This document shows positions 14,655 through 22,200 of a stretch of DNA of 27,369 bases, in pieces. Under the pieces are notes generated by a model. That model saw only the letters and a program-made list of their open reading frames with translations, made no database searches and was not told the origin of the DNA. The position numbers and the translations under genes are program-made. The stretch spans positions 1 through 27,369 of the forward strand of contig DMXI01000505.1 of the NCBI GenBank assembly GCA_003483885.1, given 5' to 3'. This stretch comes from Microscillaceae bacterium. Lineage in GTDB: Bacteria; Bacteroidota; Bacteroidia; Cytophagales; Microscillaceae. Every line of letters starts with the position of its first letter. Position 1 is the stretch's first letter.

Positions 14655-17117
14655 TTATTTCTTTTTCTTCTGAGGTTTTTCGATTCCTTGCTGAACTTTA
14701 TTGATACCTTTATGGTGTTTTATAAATTTATTGAAATTTGCTTCGTCCATAGTTTTCTGCAATTCAGACTTAAATTGATTGACCATTTTTTTCCGCATCT
14801 CTTCAGGAGTTGGTATCAGGTAATCTTCGTGGCTTATGTCGTATTCATAAAGTTGAGACTCAGATTTTCGCCGTTTCCAGTGGGGGATTTTTTGGGAGCT
14901 TACCTGTAGTGGAGGCTGATTAGACACCACTCCATTGGCTTGTACTAATACCAGTTTATTTTTAGCACTATTGAGTGCAATATGCCCAGCGCTTTGGGTA
15001 TAGTCCCAGTCTTTTTTGAACTGGGGTTTCTCGATATCCTTGGTTTTATATTCAAGCGGCGTCTCCAGGCGTGTCCTTTTCTTTTTTAGTGGTTGTTCAT
15101 ATTCCATGTACCCGAGTTTTCCTTGTTCCAATCCAAGTTTGTTCCGTAAATCATTCTTAATACTGGTGTCTTCGGTAAGCCAGACAACGGCAGTGTTTTT
15201 TTCAAGTAAATAAGCACCGTTGCCATAAGCACTTGGCAGAGCACCTCGACCACTCATCACATATCGGAGTTTTCTTTCAAGCTTGGCATTGGGTTTTAAC
15301 ATAGATCCAGAATTTTCATAGGCATCTTTGGTTCCGCTAAAGTGTTGAGAACCTTTTAAAAATATATGGATATGTTTTTCTCGGTGTTCTTGGGCGGCTT
15401 CTACTATTTGGTCTTTAGTTTCTAAATGGTGATCATTACCAAAGTAATGAACCTCAATCTTCTTTTCTGGCTTTCCTAACTCATTATGGGCATCTGTAAT
15501 CGCCTGTTTGATCATCTCGAAGCCCAAATTATACTGCTCCTCTTTGCTATTGAGGTCTACCTTATGTTTAGTCCCCTTAAAGAAGTCTTTTTGTTCAGAA
15601 GACGTCATAAAGTATTTACCAGTATTCGTATTACTGGTATTTTCTTTATGGACATGTACCACATTTCCAGTTTGTACTCCAGCTTTTATCAACCGCTTGA
15701 GCATGTTCACAAACTGAGGGTGGTCGTGCCACTCAGGTATATCATGATAGGTACCAAAGTTTACCAAGGCTTCTATAGGAGCATCACTTCCTGTACCCCA
15801 CATTTTTCGATACAAGGCTCGCATCCCTCGAGGGTCTATGTTGACCAAATCGTTGAGTTCGGCTTGCATTTCTGAAGTAATATTATTTTTAGCTACTCCG
15901 GTAGTGATGAGATGTTCTAAACCACCCGAAACCGCTCCTTTTTGGATAAGCCCTTCTTTAAAACTATTGATTTCTTTTTGAAATTCCTGCCAATTACCAG
16001 AGTGCTTACTATCCTTAAATTTGTAATAATCGGCAATGATGTCCGTTGCGGCAAGTTTGCCGTATACATCCCATAATAATTCTTCGTTCCCTTCTGGGAT
16101 ATACTTATCCAAAATACTCTTGATAGATGCTCCTTTGCTTTTCATATCATTATAAGAATCCATCTCTCCTTTGGCGTTTTTTAGGGCTTGCTGTAACTTA
16201 GGTTTTGAATCTAGGCTTTTTATTTTCATCTCCAGAGCGCTTTTGGTCGTAGTATAAAACTTTCCATCACCTTCAAAGTACAACCCCTTCTCATCTCTCC
16301 ATGTCACCGGATTTCCATTCACCATTGCGTACAAATTCAATTGCCCACTCTCAAACCGGATAGGGTCGGCTCGGTTCCAAATACCATTCTTTTGATAATA
16401 ACGGTAGCCATAGGCCAGCAAACCGGTACTGTCTTCTTCTTCGCCCGAATAGCCCCACTCATCTTGAATTTGCTCTGCGTCTAATACTTCCTCTTGCAAG
16501 GTTTCGCCATAAGGGGCATAATGAGTGTAACGCACCAAATTGCCTTGCTCGTCTAGCACCACTTCGTTGCTATCCAGGTGATTGAGCGCATTGTAAGTAA
16601 CCGTAGTGGTGTTGCTTGTGTCGTTTTTGGTAATTTTGCCCACCTGTCCGTGATCCGAAATAATCCGGGTAGTCGTCCATTGTTGGGTAGTTTCGGCACC
16701 AGTCACGGTTTCTCCATTATAGCTCATATCAGTTCCGGTGTAGCTGGCGTGAAACTCCAGGCCTTGCACATATGCCACGGTATCCAACCCTACCAATTTA
16801 CCTCCTTGGGTTTCGTGGGTTTCGGTCACTTTACGGCTACGTACCCCTGGCGAGAGGTAGGCGTAATACTCAGTAATGGCGTGGTCACCCTCAATGCGCA
16901 CCGTTTTGCACAATTGTCCATCCGCATTATACACCATTTCGTCCAGTGCGTCGTTTTGCAGCTGGTTGCCGGCCTCATCGTAGGGGTGTTCAGTTTGGCG
17001 GTTGTTATGAGGGTGTACTGGCTGATATTGAGTAATGTTTCGTTGCCCATCCTGGTGCTGCAAAGCCAACAGGTTGGTGCCCGCATCATGTATATAATTT
17101 TGAGTATAGGAATTCAT
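14655..17117 (-). CDS. RHS-core toxin cassette 2, unrecognised C-terminal toxin domain
   Basis: 820 residues. Residues 1-279 are the closing RHS strands and core of a TcC-like protein: QNYIHDAGTNLLALQHQDG at the start, then GYRYYQKNGIW, RADPIRF (D251), LNLYAMVNGNP and WRDEKGL (D275, L279). By analogy with TcC, self-cleavage is expected after L279. Residues 280-820 are unrelated to cassette 1 and to any toxin I recognise. They are Lys- and His-rich, with TYHDIPEWHDHP, VVHVHKEN, VHYFGNDHH and IHIFLKG, and end in PQKKKK. There is no signal peptide. The first 100 residues match cassette 1 at 94 positions. Only a 27-codon remnant of the large gene lies upstream, so this copy may be a displaced or stored tip. 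No immunity gene is evident. Confidence 0.82.
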   Translation of the reverse strand: MNSYTQNYIHDAGTNLLALQHQDGQRNITQYQPVHPHNNRQTEHPYDEAGNQLQNDALDEMVYNADGQLCKTVRIEGDHAITEYYAYLSPGVRSRKVTETHETQGGKLVGLDTVAYVQGLEFHASYTGTDMSYNGETVTGAETTQQWTTTRIISDHGQVGKITKNDTSNTTTVTYNALNHLDSNEVVLDEQGNLVRYTHYAPYGETLQEEVLDAEQIQDEWGYSGEEEDSTGLLAYGYRYYQKNGIWNRADPIRFESGQLNLYAMVNGNPVTWRDEKGLYFEGDGKFYTTTKSALEMKIKSLDSKPKLQQALKNAKGEMDSYNDMKSKGASIKSILDKYIPEGNEELLWDVYGKLAATDIIADYYKFKDSKHSGNWQEFQKEINSFKEGLIQKGAVSGGLEHLITTGVAKNNITSEMQAELNDLVNIDPRGMRALYRKMWGTGSDAPIEALVNFGTYHDIPEWHDHPQFVNMLKRLIKAGVQTGNVVHVHKENTSNTNTGKYFMTSSEQKDFFKGTKHKVDLNSKEEQYNLGFEMIKQAITDAHNELGKPEKKIEVHYFGNDHHLETKDQIVEAAQEHREKHIHIFLKGSQHFSGTKDAYENSGSMLKPNAKLERKLRYVMSGRGALPSAYGNGAYLLEKNTAVVWLTEDTSIKNDLRNKLGLEQGKLGYMEYEQPLKKKRTRLETPLEYKTKDIEKPQFKKDWDYTQSAGHIALNSAKNKLVLVQANGVVSNQPPLQVSSQKIPHWKRRKSESQLYEYDISHEDYLIPTPEEMRKKMVNQFKSELQKTMDEANFNKFIKHHKGINKVQQGIEKPQKKKK

Positions 17118-17305
17118 TATTTAAAGTTTTGAGTTTTTAGACCTGACAGATCTGGATTATTTGGCTTAAAATATCTTACGAGATAGCCTCTTATAAATTG
17201 ACCTGGTTAGGTTGCTACTAAATCTACTACCTCCGCTTGGGTCAAATGATACAAATTATCGTACTTATTTATAGGCTTGTGGCAAGCCATAGCGGTGGTT
17301 TTGGC
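16281..17305 (-). repeat. Direct repeat copy 2: large-gene 3' remnant, spacer and cassette 5' part
   Basis: This copy is homologous and co-linear with 18241-19260. It holds the 27-codon remnant, a spacer with the shared run AAAACTCAAAACTTT on the coding strand, and the 279-codon RHS part. Conservation is highest at 16859-17008, where bases match 18819-18968 with two differences. The pair brackets the body of cassette 1. Confidence 0.85.
17207..17290 (-). pseudogene. Remnant of the 3' end of the large TcB-like gene
   Basis: In the spacer between the cassettes, the minus strand reads HKPINKYDNLYHLTQAEVV then DLVAT and a stop. The true end of the large protein is HKAAYKYDGLYRLTQADVV then AT and a stop. 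Similarity begins a few codons before the in-frame ATG at 17290 (AMACHK against QAFSHK). The copy is cut off on its upstream side within about 100 bases, immediately after the cassette 1 stop. It is best explained as what remains of the large gene's end when cassette 1 was inserted, or when the unit was duplicated. Translation as a 27-residue peptide is possible but has no support. Confidence 0.8.
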
Positions 17306-17325
17306 AGTCATAGCAACGCTGCCGC

Positions 17326-17352
17326 AAAAAATAACTACCTTTGTTATTTTTT
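17326..17352 (-). terminator. AT-rich hairpin at the end of cassette 1
   Basis: AAAAAATAAC and GTTATTTTTT (17326-17335 and 17343-17352) form a perfect ten-base stem. On the coding strand the cassette 1 stop codon lies in the left arm, and the right arm ends in six T residues. The AT-rich stem makes it a weak terminator, which could limit expression of cassette 2. Confidence 0.4.
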
Positions 17353-19077
17353 GTAATACCTTTTTTGTCCCACAGAAAGCTTAAAGGTTGAATGATTTAC
17401 TCCTTGTGGTTTTACGCTCACAACAATCCCAGTCACGTCGGGGTCTCCAATAATTCTATCCCTATCGAGCAATTCGTTGGCTAATTGTGCATAGTTTGTT
17501 TCCGAAGAATAATTACCCCAGTTTTTAGCCATTATTGCGAGGTTATTTTTTACCCAAGGTAGTGACATTTGCTTAGAGGCAAGGCGAGCTCCAGGGCCTT
17601 TAGCCTCGACTACAAGAATTTCCTTGATCTTGCCATTGTTATCTTTTTGTATCCACAACTGGTCGATTCCTGCTCCATGTCCGGGGTTAACTGGAAAAGC
17701 CAAACTATAGTTACCTTTCCAAGCCATGTATCGCAGAGCTGCTGCTTCCCCAATAGCCTCAGTTACTCGGTGTTGCATAAAGGCATTAAATTGACCCTGG
17801 AGTCCCGCTCTTGCGTTTTTAAAAGTAAAATTCTGAATGTTATCGATAGATTCCTTATGAAATCTTTTGTTCTTTGCCCTAGATGGTATAGCCATATTAA
17901 TAGTGAAAAGATTGTTTGGGTCTTTGTTTTTGTCATGTTCGTAGAGGATGGTGATGATATTTGGCCTCTTCTCTTTAAACCAAACGTGTTTTCTTAGCGC
18001 TTTTCGAATGACAAATTGCTTTGCGAACTGTTTGGTGGGAAAAGAATTTTTATTTAATTTTTTATAGAGCGCAAGGGAGTTAAATGATGTATACCCCTTG
18101 TTAATGCGTCTCACGACTTTACGTTTTGTATATTGTGCTTCCTTTTGATAATTGTTACGGATGGCTTTTTCGTTATATGTTGGGTTATGGCTTTTTGCCT
18201 TTCTTGAGAGAGATTTTCTTTTTTTGATCTCTTTGGGCATCAGGCCAAATACATCCCGAAATGTGATGGGGTTTCCACCCACCATCGCGTATAAATTCAA
18301 TTGTTTTCCTTCAAATCGAATAGGGTCAGGAGTTATCCAACGTCCTGTGGTTGAGTCCAAGTAACGAAAACCAAAATAATTAAGCTTGGTGAGATCAAGT
18401 TCCTCCCCTGAGTAGCCCACGTTTTTTGTTTCATCTACGGCATGTTGCATACTAATCCCTCCATAAGGGTAATAGTTTTCGTAGCTTATCAAGTTTCCCT
18501 CCTTATCTACTTCACCACTGGCATTGTCTAAATGGTCTATCAGATTGTAAGTGATCTTCTCAGTGGTGGCAGGATAAGTTTTATTTTTAGTGATCTTACC
18601 TACCTGCCCTTGGTCATTGATAATCCGGGTGATAACCCACTTTTGAGTAGTTTCAGCTCCTACCACGACTTCCCCGTCGTAGCTCATATTGGTACCTGCA
18701 TAGCTCACTCGAAACTCTACTTCCTGTGCATAAGCCACCGTAGCGAGCGCTACCAAATATCCGCTTTCGGTTTCGTGGGTTTCAGTGACTTTGCGGCTAC
18801 GTTCGCCGAGCGAAAGATAGGCGTAATACTCAGTAATGGCGTGGTCACCCTCAATGCGCACCGTTTTGCACAATTGTCCATCCGCATTATACACCATTTC
18901 GTCCAGTGCGTCGTTTTGGAGCTGGTTGCCAGCCTCATCGTAGGGGTGTTCAGTTTGGCGGTTGTTATACGGATGCACCGGCTGGTATTGGGTAGTGTTT
19001 CGTTGCCCATCCTGGTGCTGCAAAGCCAATAGATTGGTGCCCGCATCATATATATAATTTTGAGTATAGGTATTCAT
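17344..19077 (-). CDS. RHS-core toxin cassette 1 with PD-(D/E)XK nuclease-like domain
   Basis: 577 residues. Residues 1-279 are the last RHS strands and core: QNYIYDAGTNLLALQHQDG, FGFRYLDSTTGRW, TPDPIRF (D251), LNLYAMVGGNP and FRDVFGL (D275, L279), then MP as in TcC proteins. The two aspartates are the family's self-cleavage residues, with the cut expected between L279 and M280. The released domain (280-577) is basic at first. It then shows a restriction-endonuclease-fold signature: HRVTEAIGEAAALRYMAWKG, GAGIDQLWIQ (D472), ILVVEAKG (E491, K493) and a following Gln helix SKQMSLPW. It therefore probably cleaves nucleic acid; the target is not known. The start is 105 bases after the stop of the large gene. 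No immunity gene is seen. Confidence 0.85.
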   Translation of the reverse strand: MNTYTQNYIYDAGTNLLALQHQDGQRNTTQYQPVHPYNNRQTEHPYDEAGNQLQNDALDEMVYNADGQLCKTVRIEGDHAITEYYAYLSLGERSRKVTETHETESGYLVALATVAYAQEVEFRVSYAGTNMSYDGEVVVGAETTQKWVITRIINDQGQVGKITKNKTYPATTEKITYNLIDHLDNASGEVDKEGNLISYENYYPYGGISMQHAVDETKNVGYSGEELDLTKLNYFGFRYLDSTTGRWITPDPIRFEGKQLNLYAMVGGNPITFRDVFGLMPKEIKKRKSLSRKAKSHNPTYNEKAIRNNYQKEAQYTKRKVVRRINKGYTSFNSLALYKKLNKNSFPTKQFAKQFVIRKALRKHVWFKEKRPNIITILYEHDKNKDPNNLFTINMAIPSRAKNKRFHKESIDNIQNFTFKNARAGLQGQFNAFMQHRVTEAIGEAAALRYMAWKGNYSLAFPVNPGHGAGIDQLWIQKDNNGKIKEILVVEAKGPGARLASKQMSLPWVKNNLAIMAKNWGNYSSETNYAQLANELLDRDRIIGDPDVTGIVVSVKPQGVNHSTFKLSVGQKRYYKK

Positions 19078-19260
19078 GATTGAAAGTTTTGAGTTTTTAG
19101 ACCTGACAGTTTACAATCCCGCAAGGCGGGGGGGTAAAACCTGTCAGGTCTGGATTATTTAGTCCCTTGTAAAACGACCAAGCTAGGTAGCTACTACGTC
19201 CGCTTGAGTCAAACGATACAAACCATCGTATTTGTAGGCCGCTTTATGACTAAATGCCTG
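18241..19260 (-). repeat. Direct repeat copy 1: large-gene 3' end, spacer and cassette 5' part
   Basis: This is the partner of 16281-17305. It comprises the last 26 or so codons of the large gene, the 105-base spacer and the 279-codon RHS part of cassette 1. Amino-acid identity is 94 of 100 in cassette residues 1-100, 42 of 62 in residues 104-165, and lost after the core. Confidence 0.85.
19099..19151. repeat. Nested palindromic element in the spacer
   Basis: AGACCTGACAG (19099-19109) and CTGTCAGGTCT (19141-19151) are perfect arms. Inside them TTTAC pairs with GTAAA, and CCCGC pairs with GCGGG around AAG. The spacer before cassette 2 has only the left arm (17139-17149), followed directly by the flank that here follows the right arm. 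The element is therefore present in one copy and absent in the other. It resembles dispersed Bacteroidota palindromic repeats. Confidence 0.75.
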
Positions 19261-22200
19261 TACTACGCTGTCTTTGTCGGGGCCTTGGTATACACTGAGC
19301 GGCAAAGCGGCTACATTACCCGCTGGGTCAAACGTATACACCAGATTTTGACGAGTATCTCCCGTTTTATGATAAATCACTTCATGTTCATCCACCCGAT
19401 TTACATCCGCATCGCTATGCGAGGCATAGATTTGTACCAAGCCATAGTTTTTGGGATCATAAGTGTAGTGGCAATGGGTAACTAATGCCTGCGCCGCATT
19501 TTTCGTTTTTACCGAAAGCTTTTGCTTACGCGCATTGTATACCACTTCATCCATAAAGTCAATGCCATTGACCTTCATTTGGGCCACCCCTCCCGATAAA
19601 TGAAATTGGGGAAGGTGTATGTTTTGGGCAACATCTATCAGGCGTTGTACTTCACCAGTAGCATCAAATACTGCCGTGTTTTCATAAACATCGGTTTGTA
19701 ATACTTGGGCTAAATTTGCCGAAAGCGCCACATTTTGCAGCACTTGGGCGGGTTCCAACACTAGGTCGCTCAAGTCTACACAAGGTTTGGGAACAGCGTA
19801 CCTAAAATCAGGAATAAACGCTTTGGTAAGTCTGAGGGAGTTGCCCAAAGATTGCCCCAAAATATTGAAGCCACGCGAAGTCGCACTCCAGCCTCCTTGG
19901 GTAAAGGTTTGCACGGCCTGCCCCCGAAAGTTAAACTTATGAGCATCGGCAATGCTTTCGCCATAAGCAATACGGGAAGTAGTAGCCGACCAAGAGGCAG
20001 TGGCACGTAGGTGTTGTTTTACCGCAGTGGGGCGATGCAAAGCATCATATACTACTTCGGTTTCTATATTACGGGCATCACGATTCCACAAATGCCTTCC
20101 CAATACATCGGACAAGGCCCAACTTGGCCCCGCATCGGCATAATCAGATTTTACGGCGGCTCCCAATGCCCCAGCATAGGTAGTGATCAGGTTATACACC
20201 TTTTCATTTTTATTTGTTTTAAAGTCGTTGGCCGCAGTAAAGCGTGGGTCGGCAATTTTGGTAGCCCTACCATACACATCGTAATACGAACTGGTTTCAA
20301 ACTTTTCTCCTTTGGCCCAGCCCAGCATCATCACCAAATTGAGCAGAGGATTGTCATCACTGTCTTCAATTATTGGGTAATCTAACGCAGCTATACCAAA
20401 AGTATACCTGGGAGAACTTGGGTTGGACGCACCGGACATAAAAAAACCAAGACTGGTTAACTTATCGAGTAGCTCCCAATACTCTTCCTTTCGCCAGGGA
20501 AGCGCCCCCACTCCCAGTATTTGATCAAACTTAGTTTTAAAAGTATTGGTAACACTTTCTTGGATTCCACTCATTTGATCATTTGTTTGGTGCATCGCCC
20601 AAAGTACCGCCAAGATTGAGGGAGCAAACAAAGAAAATTTACGCTCTAACCCATCGGTCAATTTTTTGATTTCGTTTTGGGCTAAAACTGGGTACTTTTT
20701 AGTCTGTTGAGCCGTTGTTGGAGTGATATTTTGCTCATCCCCCGAAGCTTTTTCTTCCAAATACCCAAGGTTTATGAGTTTTTCTAAATAATTCAAAGAA
20801 GTACTAATGCCAGTTCCGTCCAGCACTGTGTATGGCTTTAGCATAAACGTGATGTAAAGGTAATTTCCTGTTTGGCGGGAACGCAAAGTAAGTCCCCTAT
20901 TGTCATGCACAGTATTGGTAGGGGTAAATGCCAGTCGCAGGGTTTGTTGTAGGGCTTCTTGGATAGAGGTGGCTATGCTCTTTTCATCGTCATTGCCGCT
21001 ACTGATTTTTGCCAGCTTATCGTCGGTATAATCAAAGAAATACTTCACTGGGTCGTGCTGCGATTGGGGGCGGGTAGTACCATCCAAAAATTGCTGATTT
21101 ACCTCATAATAAGGCGACAATAGCAGGCTGTCGTTGGCATCCCATATGGTATTGCTCCAGGCTGTCCACTCGTGCGCCATCAAATACCCCTTGGGGGTAA
21201 TGGAATGAGTAACCCTTCCCAAGGCATCGTAATAATTGATAGGACTCGTACCCAGGGTTTTCAGTAACTCACTCTCCACAAAGGCGGGAGTATCTATATA
21301 ATAAGGATCGTAAGCAAGCACTACTTCTCCTTTATTGTTGTATGCTACGTGGCCTTGGGTAAGCCAACGGGTAGGTACTGCGTTTCCGGTATTGGTAGTC
21401 ACCTGATTATTGGCAAAAATAAAGCATTCTTGCCCTGGTTCGGCTTTGATCTTACGCTGAAGCGACCTGCCTAGTCCGTCGCTGTATTGCAAGTGTTGCT
21501 CGATGCGCTGATTCAGGGCTTGTTGGTATAAATCGTACACCGCTTGTTGGGTAGCACCAAAGTTGGTAAAAGCATTGCCCAAGGTGATAGCCGTAGCCTG
21601 CAGTTGGGCTACAAATGAATTGACATCCGTGCTGTTTTCCAGGGCGGTACGCATGGCTGAAGTAAATATACCATAAGTACTTTGCCCGTTATTATTGCTT
21701 ATTTCCTCATGCAAATAAGGCGGATTGGTAGCATAGGCGGTGGCCAACCAAGTATCTACATTTTGATGATGTACTTCATCATTGGTTTGCAAGGCAATCA
21801 ACTGAGTGCGACTTACCCTGGCATACGACATATCGGGGTAGTCCTTTATGGACGTTGAGAGCATATGGGCAGGTGTTGTTTCAATGATCGATTTACGTAA
21901 TAACAAATCATGGATCTCCTGCTGCTGGGCGTAGGAAAGCGTATCCAATGAAGTTTGCTGTCGCTTTTGGGGCAATACGGGTATTTTTTCCCATTGTTGC
22001 TTAGTATCAGAGGCATTGTAAGTAATTACTTGCAGGCCTATACTATCTTCATAATGAGCATCCTGAATGGCCAGTCCACCATCTAGTTTATTACGAAAGA
22101 TGAGACTGTCTCCCAATTCCTCTATAGACCATTTGGTACCATCCCAATGAAGGTTGGCCGAGGACGTATGCCAAATCCAAGCTCCTGACCCAGCCCCTTG

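Noticed and set aside
16578..17132. Long plus-strand open frame opposite cassette 2, with a similar one opposite cassette 1 (18532-19032)
   Set aside because: Its likeness to the other frame is explained by the homologous RHS DNA on the coding strand. The composition is that of an antisense shadow and no family is recognised.
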